Under the pieces are notes generated by a model. It did no database searches and was not told the origin of the DNA. It saw nothing but the letters and a program-made list of their open reading frames with translations. The position numbers and the translations under genes are program-made. Shown in pieces: positions 53,161 to 63,479 of a stretch of 64,000 nt of DNA (the first letter of the stretch is position 1; each line of letters starts with the position of its first letter). Source of the stretch: Euborellia annulipes (taxonomy: Eukaryota > Arthropoda > Insecta > Dermaptera > Anisolabididae); assembly GCA_023213315.1 (NCBI GenBank), contig JAKCPI010006078.1, forward strand, positions 62,001 to 126,000, in the 5' to 3' direction.

Positions 53161-53830
53161 CTAATCTAATTAACCTTAATAATTTTATAATAATTAAATA
53201 TGAGATTTAATTAATATTTTTAATTAAATAAAAAAAATTGATTCTAAAATATAAACAATTAAAATTTAATTATTGAAAAGGGAAGATTTATAAATAAAAA
53301 TTAACTGGGCGAAATTAGAAATTTTATTATAGAACCATTATCTTTAAAGTATAATTCATTAATGGCGGCCTCTTGGATACTAATTTCCTTCCAATTAATT
53401 ATTCCTTATTTCACTTGATTGGCTCCTTAATCTATTTCCTTAGCAACGATCTGATTAGAACCAAAATAGAAAGGAATAGAGAGAGCGAGAGAGAGAGAAA
53501 TTTCTAGCAGCCAATGGAAGGTATGAGAAAAGAAAAATAGTGAATGTGACCACTTCATTTAAATGTCAGACACAGTGACCGCACGTGTCTTTGGGAGCCC
53601 CTTTTATTACTCTATGGTCACAACTTGTCTAAACTAAATCTCTCTCCCTCTCCCCCTCTCGACTCGACTTCTTGTCGTATGCACGACGAGAGTAACTAGC
53701 AGCAACACTTTATTTCGACACTCCTCCTCAACTCCATTTTTTTATTAAGTGTATGCTTTACCGTACTTTGACAAGCCAATCGAGTCAAAAGTTAATTCTG
53801 CTTTCAAATTATTTTTTTTTTCTCTTAGAC
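53160..53830. other. single-copy interval with regulatory-like patch
   Basis: 53340-53770 is more GC-balanced: atggcggcc (53363), ccttagcaacgatctgatta (53438), gaccgcacgtgtctttggga (53577, E-box CACGTG), agccaatgg (53510). Coding not supported. Confidence 0.3.
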
Positions 53831-54050
53831 AATATATGTTTTAAATTTGTAATTCTAAACCACGCCATTTTTCTGATTAAAATGATATATAACACTTGAA
53901 TATAAATCAATTATAAGTTATTATTAAAAGCTATTTTTCAGTTGAGGTGGATTAAGCAAGAGTCTATCCGCCATTTTTTTTAAACAATAAACAAAGAATA
54001 TGATATTCCGAAACCGCACCGGAGGAGTGAATGGAGAAGAATATAATTAA
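53830..54050 (+). repeat. YY1-word repeat, copy 2, carrying a GC-rich insert
   Basis: Same order of words as copy 1. After acaaagaatat a 36-bp GC-rich piece (54002-54037) interrupts; agaatat occurs on both sides (53995-54001, 54038-54044). Copy 1 shows the uninterrupted version. Confidence 0.8.
54002..54037. other. 36-bp GC-rich insert with 7-bp direct repeat
   Basis: Contains ccgaaaccgcaccggaggag. Absent from the sister copy at about 53150. Compare the 59519-59563 insert. Confidence 0.6.
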
Positions 54051-54224
54051 TATTAAGTTTTTTTTCATATACATGTGAGATTTAATTAACAATTTTAAAT
54101 AAAATCTAATTATAAATTTATTACCTGAATTTATAATTAAATTTTATTTAAAGATCTTAATTAATTAAATCAAATATTTGTTTATTTTAATTATTAAAAT
54201 TAATTTTGATTATATAATTATTTT
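54050..54224. other. AT-rich interval
   Basis: Only A/T-rich sequence seen; no recognised element. Confidence 0.3.
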
Positions 54225-54350
54225 AGAAAAAAAAATGGCGGATAGTCGCTTATTCCATTTCAACGAAAAAATACCTTTTTTAAATAATTTGTAATAATTT
54301 TAAATACAACTGTTGTATATCATTTTATTCAGAAAAATGGCGTGGATAAG
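54225..54350 (-). repeat. YY1-word repeat, inverted copy
   Basis: aaaaaatggcggatagtcgc (54231) and ttcagaaaaatggcgtgg (54328) are the complements of the two ends of copies 1 and 2. Confidence 0.8.
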
Positions 54351-54479
54351 AATTAATAATAAAAAATATATCTTTTTAAAGAAAAAAAAACATGTTTTAT
54401 ATTTTCAACCTATAAATTGCTCGTTAATACAATTTATTTATTAGATATTTTAAAATATAAAATGGCGATTTTTAATATA

Positions 54480-54960
54480 AAAAAAAAAAAAAAAGAAAAG
54501 AAAATGACTTATCTCTCTCTCTTTCTCTCTTTTTGTGCCAAGTTATAAAGTCACAATCATTTTCTTCTTCTACCTCACCTTGAAGAGAAATTATTTCTTA
54601 TCTCTTAAACGAATCTTGTAAAGCGCACGCGCGCGCCAGGATTTTATTCTTGATAATAACATTTATGGCCAATGGAGAGACGATATTATAAAATGTGATT
54701 TAATAATAATAATAATAATAATAATAATATCAAAAGAGTGGGAGAGAGAGAGGGAGTATATCTTCCTTTTCCTCTTCTTGGTGATAATTATCAGTAGGAT
54801 AAACTTAAAGATGAGTTTTATTTAATCTTACCACCTCCCCCCACTCCCCTCCACCACCCACACCAGCACCTGTCTAATCCATTTTAAGATCATCTTTTGG
54901 GTATCGAAATGAATAATAAATGGATAGAATATAATAAAATGAAGAAAATTATCTTCTTTT
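54480..54960. other. microsatellite interval
   Basis: A run 54480-54494, (CT)n near 54513, gcacgcgcgcgcc at 54626, (AAT)n at 54701-54729, C-rich tract 54830-54870. No gene. Confidence 0.5.
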
Positions 54961-55259
54961 ATTTCAACGTAAAAATGTCAATGATCTTTTTTATACTCTT
55001 TGTCTGTTGTCTCATATGAATAAATTTTATTTGCTGTTAAAATTTTGTCTTTCATAAAATATATAACTGTTTAATTATAAAATAATAATTGTGAGATTTA
55101 AATATTTAAATTTTTAATTCACATATAAACTCTGAAACAAGTTGAAGAATTTTTTTTTAATTATAAATAATAATGATTTATTACAATAAAATAGAACAAA
55201 GAAAACTCAGTAACTATGGAACGAGGCCCGGTGTGTAACAGTTCAATTAAATAAATACA

Positions 55260-55490
55260 TTTTGAATAAAAAATAAAATAAATAATTTAAAAAAATAATA
55301 ATAAATAAAATTTAAATAAAAATAAAATAAATAATAAAAAATAATAATAAATAAAATTTAAATAAAAATAAAATAAATAATAAAAAAAATTAATAAATAA
55401 AATTTACATAAAAATAAAATAAATAAATTTAAATAAAAATAAAAAAAATAAAATAAATAATTAAAAAAAATTAATAAATAAAATTTAATT
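55260..55490. repeat. A/T-only tandem repeat (aaaataaataat type)
   Basis: aaatttaaataaaaataaaa recurs about every 60 bp within pure A/T sequence. Confidence 0.85.
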
Positions 55491-55679
55491 ATTTATTGTG
55501 ATGAACAAATTAATTTGGATTTATTTTTCTCAACTCTTTTCTCTAGGAGAGAGAAATAAATAAAAAATCTCTTTTTTAGGCTTTTAAACGATACAAATAT
55601 TTACGATATATATTAACATTTATTTAGTATTTTAATTATTGGATTATGTATTATTTTAATGAATTCAATTCGACAAAAT

Positions 55680-55765
55680 TTTCCCTCTCGTCTACTGAGG
55701 TCATTTAGGGGTCTTTTATTTTAAAATTATCGGGAGACGTTCAACACATTTGTTTCTTAAAGCCA
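55680..55765 (+). repeat. dispersed repeat shared with 15.3 kb
   Basis: gaggtcatttaggggt (55697) and gggagacgttcaacac (55731) match 15313 and 15370. Confidence 0.6.
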
Positions 55766-55769
55766 CCAA

Positions 55770-56340
55770 TCCAAGCCATACATTAAAGAGATAAAATTTC
55801 TCTCCACTTTTAAGAAATAAATTCCTTTTTATTAATTCATTCTGATTGTTTCTATCTACCATTAAGGATGTTAAATAAAATTGTTTTTTATTTAACGCGA
55901 CAATTATAAAATCCTTAAAAAAAGAAAAAGAATATTTCACAAGAGGGATTTACTTATTTTTCTGGCTTGCTGAGTTTTGTTTGCTTGCTCTTTTTTTTTT
56001 TTTATTTTCTAATTCTGATTAAATCTGGAAAGCACTTTTTGTGTTTTAAGTTTCCCTCCCCCTTCCTCTTCGTTTCTTTGCTTTTAATCTCAGAATCTAA
56101 AGGAAAATGTGTTTATAATTCTTTTCTATAAACGTATTTTATTCATGTTTTTAAAAGAGAGATTATTACACGACACTTAATAATTTTATCGTCATGTTAA
56201 TTATTCGCTTTTGAAATTTTAAATAGTTCGGATGCTGCTTTTTAATCTCCAACTATTATTTTGGTTTTATTTCCTTCATCATTTATATTAAAATAAACTT
56301 AATTTTTTTTTTTTTTTAATTAACGATATCATGGAAAGAT
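55770..56340. other. unassigned AT-rich sequence
   Basis: A minus-strand frame of 74 codons (55716-55940) is unsupported. T runs at 55991 and 56299. Confidence 0.3.
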
Positions 56341-56349
56341 TTTTTATCA

Positions 56350-56790
56350 CCCCGTTTAACTGCTTTCGTGCACGAAGAGACACACATCAAACCCAACCGG
56401 CCACTGGCCGTAGATATTCTACCGGCACCCGGGTGAAGTTTCAATATTTCCTATCTTTAATTCCTTTTCTAGCTAATGAACTAATCCTTATTTCCGGTTC
56501 CACCCGGTTTCTTTTAACCAACCACCTCTATGCTAGGAAGGATGTCCTACTTGTCCTACCTTTCGAAGTTTGCATCACTGAAAGGGAACCTTCTTTCACA
56601 GGACGGGAAGTCACAGGAACTCCCTCTCCTCGTAGAGTTGCCTGGGGACTATTGTGGTAAGAACCAATATTCCAATCCAGTGTCTGCTTGATGATTTATT
56701 TACATTACATAAATATTTTTATTTAGTGAGAAAAAAAACCCCGCGCCCAGGATTTGAACACGGATCTTTTTTTGTAGAAGCCGACACTAA
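56350..56790 (-). mobile_element. SINE-A copy 10
   Basis: Left end ccccgtttaactgctttcgt; right end ggatttgaacacggatcttt then gtagaagccgacac (B box complement at 56753). A box missing. Body has deletions. Confidence 0.88.
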
Positions 56791-56895
56791 TGAGGCGCAC
56801 AATTAAAGAAAAAAATTTAATTATATAACCTAACAATTTTTGAGAGAGTTAATTATTTTTTTTTATTATTTCAATTAATTGATTAATAATAAACA

Positions 56896-57141
56896 ATTTT
56901 TTTTTTTTTACACTCTTACTTTTTTTTCCATTCACAGTCTTTTCAGCATCTTAGGCCATATAAGACTTTTACGATAACGGTTATTATAAATATATATATA
57001 TATTGGGGTCCAGGCATTTTTATTTAAGCTATTTGGTATCCAAATGGCTTAAATAAAATCATCGGACTACCTGGGATCCGAACCCTTGACCCTTGGTATA
57101 CAAGGAAGGCGCGCTACCAACTACTCCAAGCCCAAGGGCCA
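56896..57141 (-). mobile_element. SINE-B copy 2, near full length
   Basis: Poly-T at the left (A tail on the minus strand), cagtcttttcagcatcttag, tttggtatccaaatggctta, ggatccgaacccttgaccct (B box), taccaactactccaagccc (A box). On the minus strand the head reads cttggagtagttggtagcgc and the anticodon-like loop is gtataccaagg. Confidence 0.9.
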
Positions 57142-57199
57142 AATAATTAATATTGATATAAAATATTAAATAAATTAATCTCAATCCAATGGGACACAA

Positions 57200-57415
57200 T
57201 CTGAAAAAGATTTTGAGTTTTTTCAAATATCGGTGACCGGACTGTCAATAACATCAATGAATAACATCCTCTATATATAGAGGATATAAGGATATATATA
57301 AGGATTATAAGGATGTAAAACCTCATTTTGAAATTCTGACAGGAAATTGGTCAAACAGAGTACTAACAGACAGACAGATGGACATATATATATATATAGA
57401 CTTTCTTTATACAAA
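57200..57415 (+). repeat. decayed tail of the GGTCCAGT-type element
   Basis: ggatgtaaaacctc, attggtcaaacagagtacta, acagacagacagatggacat and (TA)n: matches the tail order of the 21.8 kb copy. tataagga repeats near 57288-57310. Confidence 0.5.
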
Positions 57416-57447
57416 CAAATTCGTCAATTAATGAATATTTTATATTT

Positions 57448-57597
57448 GCATCACTGTGAGGGAACCTTCTTTTACAGGACGAGATGTCACAGGAACTCCC
57501 TCTCCTCGTAGAGTGGCCTGGGGACTATTGTGATACTAATGTGATACTAAAGAACTAATATTCCAATCCAGTGTCTGCTTGATGATTTATTTACATT
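57448..57597 (-). mobile_element. SINE-A copy 11, internal fragment
   Basis: tgcatcactgtgagggaacc to gtctgcttgatgatttattt; a local duplication of gtgatactaa (57530, 57541). Confidence 0.85.
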
Positions 57598-57599
57598 TT

Positions 57600-57840
57600 C
57601 AGGTTTAAAAAAATAATCCCTATACTATGTCGGAGACCCGCTAAGGTGGAATTTTTTTAAAGTCGTTTCGACTATATAGACTTTAAACGATTTTTTTTAC
57701 GACACATATGATCCAGACACATTAATTATACTAAGTGATATCCAGTAGTTAATTATTTTATCTATAAATTTTTTTTTTTGTTTTATTTCCATTTCTTTTT
57801 TTCTCACTCTCGATTACTTATATAAAGATAGGTTATTGTT
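57600..57840. other. unassigned
   Basis: aaagtcgtttcgactata at 57659 is a small palindromic stretch. No gene. Confidence 0.3.
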
Positions 57841-57849
57841 TACTTTGAT

Positions 57850-58280
57850 AAAATAGCAGCAGCAGCTCTTCTTCTCGGGGATATTCAATTTAGGCAAATT
57901 ATTTTGACTGGAGCACACCTGGGAGCTGTACGTATATATCCCCTCCCCTCCCCCCATCCCCCACTTCCCCTGTCAATTATAGAAAAACGCTCAGAGGGCA
58001 AACCAACGAAGGCAGATCGAAACCCAGCAGGGTGTACTTACTTATTTGATCACCGCCACCCAACCACCCACCCACACCGTTCGTTCTTCTCTCTCACCCT
58101 CTACTTCCATTACAGACGCCCCCGGATGCTTTTACTACACACACGTTTCTCTATTTATGGAAATATATTTTTATTTTTTCTTTTCCAAGTCAATCATATT
58201 CAATTAAATTCAATATACAATAATAAATATATTTATATACTGACTGCGGAAACGGCTCTCTCTTAAATATTCCCAGAATA
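57850..58280. promoter_or_regulatory. GC-balanced single-copy block (candidate regulatory or exon)
   Basis: Between AT-rich repeats, it holds (AGC)n at 57855, cacacctgggagctgt, C-rich tracts and caaccacccacccacacc. A plus frame stays open for 120 codons (57904-58266) but is Pro/His/Ser-rich and low-complexity in the first half. Confidence 0.25.
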
Positions 58281-58324
58281 AATTTATATAAAGTACAGGG
58301 TGTCCACTAAAATACTGCGCACTT

Positions 58325-58680
58325 TATTCCGGGCAATTGAAAGTTGTGTTCTTTGCTTATCACACCAGATTTTTTTTTGTGTCTATATATTTAGTTTACT
58401 TCAATATATGATCTAAAATTTAAATATTTTCTTACCATTCTCATATGAAGTACAAGAGTAAACAATTTCGCGAGCAAAATGAGAATATAGATTTTAAAGA
58501 GCATCTAAAAAAATGAATTTTAATCAAAATATTTAGAGCGAATTTTGAGAAAATCGAAAAAAAACTGAAAAAGTACATCAGTAAAGTATTAGTATTCTTT
58601 GGCCGATTTTGTTCAAATGCTACATTTTACGTGCCAGTGGGATATTTAATTTAAATATAAAATTTCTATCCCTTAATCCG
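58325..58680 (+). mobile_element. SatA composite element: one hairpin arm, leader, one monomer
   Basis: ttgaaagttgtgttctttgc and cacaccagatttttt (one arm), gtgtctatatatttagttta, leader (gaagtacaagagtaaac, atgagaatatagattttaaa, gagaaaatcgaaaaaaaact), core tacatcagtaaagtattagt and ctttggccgattttgttc, then ataaaatttctatccc. Confidence 0.85.
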
Positions 58681-58689
58681 CATTTCCTT

Positions 58690-58925
58690 CTTTAATATTT
58701 TTATACAAAAATAACACCTTCAAAATTTTGAGCTTGATGATATGAATGAATGGAATGACTTGAATGATCATGTCGAAAAAGAAGAAAAAAAAGAATCTAA
58801 CAAATCAAAAACAATAGACAAAACAAAAGTCAAACTCGAAACAAAATACAACAAAAAATCAAAAATCATTGAAATAAAATTTAAACAAAATTAACAACAA
58901 AACAATACAAAATGGCTCCATAGAG
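58690..58925. other. A-rich interval
   Basis: Strand-skewed A/C-rich text (acaaaacaaaagtcaaactc, aacaaaatacaacaaaaa) without clear repeats. Confidence 0.35.
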
Positions 58926-58933
58926 ACTACATA

Positions 58934-59161
58934 TGGACCGTTTATTTTGAAAGTGGTGTAAGTCCATTTTCTATTGTTTCGAGAAAATGAAAGGTTAACA
59001 TTTACCTACCAATTTTCAATTGTGCAAAACATGGGAATTTTTTAAGAAATTTTTCACTAGCTAGTTATATTTAGAAAATTTACATTAATTTAAGCATAAA
59101 TTATGTGATATCTCATTTTAAAAAAAAATGGACTTACACCACTTTCAAAATAAACTGTCCA
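58934..59161. mobile_element. mariner-like MITE with TA duplication
   Basis: Inverted arms 58931-58970 and 59125-59164 match except one base (tggaccgttt / aaactgtcca) over 40 bp, including gaaagtggtgtaagtccat. TA flanks both ends. 228-bp element with no coding capacity. Confidence 0.88.
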
Positions 59162-59169
59162 TATAATAA

Positions 59170-59440
59170 ATATTAAGTAGATTTTTAAGAGTAATTTTGG
59201 ATGCAATGTGTTAAATGAATTTATTGAAGATCTCAAAAATTATTCTATTGTATTTTACTCAATTTTTATTTCTAGATTTTTTTTTTTTTTTCAAAAATAA
59301 AAACTAACTTTAAACTATCCTTTTAAAATTATATACAAATTGTGAAAAAAAAATAATGCGACATGCTGATAGAGGAACGAAAAAAATTTGGGGCGATCAG
59401 ATAAAAGTTCCACTTAAATAAAAAAAAAAAAATTCGATAA
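59170..59440. other. unassigned AT-rich sequence
   Basis: T run 59278-59290; nothing recognised. Confidence 0.3.
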
Positions 59441-59620
59441 ATAGTTTTGGAAGTTCATACTTTATAAGGAATAATTAAAATTAAATCTCAAAATTATTAT
59501 TCTATTCTATAACTAATCTCCGCCGACCCCGCACCGCAGAAATAATAAGGGCGAGGACAGAAGATTATTCTATAACTAATCATTTAAGTATATTAAATTT
59601 TAATTTTTGTATTTTTTTAC
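59440..59620 (+). repeat. retro-like tail module with 45-bp GC-rich insert
   Basis: aattaaatctcaaaattatt (59478) is module text. attattctataactaatc stands on both sides (about 59495-59518 with an extra tctat, and 59564-59581) of the insert 59519-59563. Confidence 0.7.
59519..59563. other. 45-bp GC-rich insert with 18-bp direct repeat
   Basis: Contains ccgaccccgcaccgcag and gggcgaggacagaag. Flanked by the direct repeat described for the surrounding module. Confidence 0.6.
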
Positions 59621-59626
59621 ATTCTG

Positions 59627-59935
59627 GGCGTTCGGGATTTTTTCATTACATAAAAATATTTATTTAATGTATACAAATCCCTTTAGCAGGCACTGGATAG
59701 GATATTGGATATTACCACAATAGCCCCCTGGGAACTCTACGAGGAGAGGGAGTTGCTGTGACTTCCGGTCCTGTGAAAGGGACATAAAGTAAGTTCCCTC
59801 TCAGTGATGCATTTCTCGAAAAGAGTCGTTGCTGAGAGAGTTCCTCCTCAAACTAGGACATCCTCTCTAGCATAGAAGAGGTTGAAAAAAATGAACCGAA
59901 GTGGATCCAGAAATAAGGATTAGTTTTTTTTTTTT
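59627..59935 (+). mobile_element. SINE-A copy 12, first part (split by SINE-B)
   Basis: gggcgttcgggattttttca through aaataaggattagtt, where the reading breaks into a T run; resumes at 60191. Confidence 0.92.
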
Positions 59936-60190
59936 TTCTTTCCAAAACACTCACACTTTTTTTCTTATTCCCACTCACATTCACACAGTCTTTTCAGCAA
60001 CTCACGCCATATAAGACTTTGACGATAACCGTAGATTAATTAAAATATAGGCCTATATATTTGGGATCCAGGTATTCAGATTCCAGGTATCCAAATGGCT
60101 AAAATAAAATCACCGGACTGCCTGGGATCCAAACCCGCGACTCTTGGTATACACGACAAGCACGCTAACCCCTACACCGAGCCCGATGGC
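59936..60190 (-). mobile_element. SINE-B copy 3, complete, nested in SINE-A
   Basis: Minus strand: head gggctcggtgtaggggttag (60184 leftward), B box gtttggatcc, body, and A tail (T run 59936-59947). An 11-bp target duplication with one mismatch, aaggattagtt (59925-59935) and aaggatttgtt (60191-60201), frames it. About 255 bp. Confidence 0.95.
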
Positions 60191-60347
60191 AAGGATTTGT
60201 TCGCTAGATAGAACTCCAGGAGTTAAGAGATAGAAAATGATGTGACTTCACGGGGTGCCTGTAGATAGCCACGACCAGAGGTCGGTTGGGTTTGATGAGT
60301 GCTCGAAAGCACCTCGGGTAAATAAACGAGGATCCCGATAGGAATTT
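60191..60347 (+). mobile_element. SINE-A copy 12, second part
   Basis: gttcgctagatagaactcca through ggatcccgataggaattt completes copy 12. Confidence 0.92.
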
Positions 60348-60399
60348 TTCTTATTTATGAGTTAAAATCTTATTATATAGAGATTTTTTTTTTGTCATT

Positions 60400-61010
60400 T
60401 AATGAATTTGTATTTTTCTATTTAACCAAAAAAAGGGGTAAGGGGGGAGGGTAAGCAGGGAAACATCTTTATTATTGTATTTCAATTTTTTTCTAATATT
60501 CCTAAAGAAGGCGGATATTTGTCGAGATCTTAATAGAAAGTCATCCATTGTAGGAACAAGAAAAAAAAAAAGAGAAGTCGTTTTAAGAAAAGGTCGAAAG
60601 AAAGAAAAAAAAAAAAAAAAAAACTCTGATCGTTCTCAATATACGATGAAGAGTCACTTTTTTTTTTTTTTTTTTGAAAAGAAATGAATGTCATCAAGAA
60701 ATAGAGGGAGAGGGGGAGTAAAAATCATTTTAGATCATGATTTACCGACCGATTGAATGGATGCCTTGACATAATGACTTTAATAGCTACTAGCAAGGTG
60801 GATGGATGACGTTTTTTTTTTTTTTTGTGTTTGTGTTTGTAAGCAAACAAATTTTTCTTTGGAAAGAAAAAAAAAAAGGGTAATTAACGTCTTGATTCTT
60901 TTCATTTGATGGAGTCATATTTAATGTAAAATTACATTACATTCTCGTAATTTTAACAATAAATCACTTAGAGTAAATTGTAAGAATTTTTTGTTGTGAT
61001 ATATCCATCT
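60400..61010. other. low-complexity interval
   Basis: A runs at 60562 and 60605-60622, T runs at 60659-60675 and 60811-60826, G-rich DNA at 60433-60450. Short open frames are low-complexity. Confidence 0.45.
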
Positions 61011-61011
61011 G

Positions 61012-61444
61012 GAGGTCGCCATCTACCGGCACCTGTGAAGTTACATTATTTCCTATCTATAACTCCTCATTTCGCTTTCGTTTCTAGTTAGTGAATTAAT
61101 CCTTATTACTGGTTCCACCCGGTTCCTTTTATCCAACCACTTCTATGCTAGGGAGGATGTCCTAGTTTGAGGAAGGACTAGCTCAGCACCGACTTCTTTC
61201 GAAGAATGCATCACTGAAAGGGAGGAACTTTCTTTACGTCCCTTCCACAGGAACTCCCTCTCCTCGTAGAGTCGTCTGGGGGCTATTGTGGTGAGATCCA
61301 ATATTCCAATCCAGTGCCTGCTTGAGGATTTGTTTACATTAAATTAATATTTTTATTTAATGAAAAAATCCCTGCACGCCCAGGGTTTGAACAGGGATCT
61401 TCTTTGTAGAATCCGACACCCTATCCCATTACACCAGCGAGCCC
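61012..61444 (-). mobile_element. SINE-A copy 13, 3'-truncated with intact head
   Basis: Left end starts inside the body (ctggaggtcgccatctaccg), lacking the tail. The right end holds the complete head: cccagggtttgaacagggat (B box) and attacaccagcgagcccc (A box). Confidence 0.92.
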
Positions 61445-61449
61445 CTTTT

Positions 61450-61825
61450 GAATTATTTTACATTAGAATACGAGTTAAAAAATTATTTTTTTTCTTTTAT
61501 ATTTTTTTATTTTAAAAGGGGGTGGAGGGGAACAGGGGTGATGGGCGCAAGTCCAAATCGTGATAAGATAAAATCTATTTAAAATATATCAAGGCCATAT
61601 TGTATTCGTCATAAATAAATAAGTATATAGATAGATAGAAAAAGAGGCTCTTTCTCTGGTTTGGCTTTATATACATATATGATCTGAAAATTGATTGAAT
61701 AAATAGATTATAATTATTATTATATGAGGATCAATGGGTCTATGCGCGTTTTCAATGTCTGTTTGTGTCTCTATAAAAGAGAACGAATGTCCTTGAGATA
61801 TTATCATCTATCATAGCTACAAAAA
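61450..61825. other. unassigned
   Basis: G-rich tract 61519-61550, (TAGA)n at 61625-61639. No gene or element recognised. Confidence 0.3.
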
Positions 61826-61828
61826 CAA

Positions 61829-62830
61829 AACAAATCTGGTGTAACTTAGTGCACAACATACGACTTGTTGGTTGTGTGATATGCTGACTAGATATATGGT
61901 ATTTATTTAGTATAGAAAGATTTTATAACCAATCAGAGAAAAATATTTTTTTTTATTTCAAGTACAAGAGTGTGCTTCAAATAATTTAGACAACAAAATG
62001 AGAATATACGTTTTGAAGGGTGTCTAAAAAATAATTGATTTTTATGAATTTTAAACAAAATCGTTGAAATTGATTTTGTGAAAATAGAAAAAAACTGAAA
62101 AAGTACATGAGTAAAGTACTGATATTCTTTGACCGATTTTATTTAAAATCTTATTTAAACATCTTGGCGGGATAGTTAACCTAAATATAAAATTTCATCC
62201 TCCTAGTTTATTTATTTCTTTTTATAATTTTACTAAACAAAAGAAGCAACCCAAAAAGTACATCAGTAAAGTACAAATATTCTTTGACCGATTTTCTTTA
62301 AAATCTTATCTCAGCATCTTGGGGAGATACTTAACCTAAATATAAAATTTCAACTTCCTAGCTCATTTCCTTCTTTTTATAATTTGACCAAATACAAGAA
62401 ATAACCCAAAAAGTACATCAGTAGAGTACAAATATTCTTTGACCGATTTTATTTAAAATATTATTTTAACATATCAGAGCAGATCTTTTAACTATATATA
62501 AAATTTCAACCTCGTAGCTCATTTCCTTCTTTCTATTATTTAACAAAACACAAGCAGAAACTAAAAAAGTACATCAGTAAAGTACTAATATTCTTTGACC
62601 GATTTTATTTAAAATCTTATTTTAATATCTCATGGAGATAGGCAACATAAATATAAAATTTCAGCTTCGTAGTTCATTTTTTTAATTTAACCAAACAGCA
62701 AAAACTGAAAAGGTACATCAGTAAAGTACTGATATTCTTTGACCAATGTTTTTTCAAAAACTTTTTTTAGCATTCTTTGTGAGTATTTAGCATAAATATC
62801 AAATTTCAACCTTATTTTTGAGATATTTTG
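61829..62830 (+). mobile_element. SatA composite element: end arm, leader, five monomers
   Basis: caaatctggtgtaacttagt then gcacaac (end arm), leader (caagtacaagagtgtgcttc, aatgagaatatacgttttga), then cores with C/G at 62109, 62264, 62419, 62575 and 62719: spacings 155, 155, 156, 144. Monomers read ctttgaccgattttatttaa, a variant of the 24 kb copies. Confidence 0.88.
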
Positions 62831-62839
62831 GTAAGAAAA

Positions 62840-63475
62840 CGTGTATTTCTATTAAAATCTCTCAGTAAGTGAAAGTATAAATGTATTATGAGTAAATTTG
62901 CAATCTGATTTGTTTATTTTAAGCCTCATTTAGATTAAGAAAAATTAATAATTTAATATTTTTACAAGTTAGAAACACGAATTAGAGCGAGAGAGCGAGA
63001 TAGAAGGGCTTTATTGAGTTTGTGCTCTTGCTGATGCTGCTTTTAAGAGGAACTCGTTTGGGCTGGAGCTGGAGCTGGAGAGAGAGAGCGGGGAAGGGAG
63101 GATCCCATCGTATTATACTTGATATTTATGCAGCTGATATATAATAAGGAAAGGTGGTGGTGTTAGAGGCCTCCCCCCTCACCTTGCCTTCTATATCCAT
63201 ATGTAGATGAGCAAACAGCTTCAATACTTGGGAAAATCCCACCGGGAAGAAGGGGTAGAATGTAAAAATGTGGGGGAGGAGGGAATAAAAGGGGTAGAAA
63301 TTTCGTGATATATAATTAACGAATTGATATTGGATATAAATATTTTAGACAATATTTTTCTGAAAAATTTTATATATGAAAATATTTTTTCCCCTCCGTC
63401 TACTTTTTTTTCTTAATTTTCTTATTTTGATTATTTAATAGATAAGTGCCGGGGTGACCGCGCTGGAGGATAAAA
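62840..63475. other. unassigned, with GC-richer patch
   Basis: (GGAGCT)n at 63063-63079, (GA)n, gaggcctccccc at 63168. T-rich elsewhere. No gene recognised. Confidence 0.35.
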
Positions 63476-63479
63476 ATGG

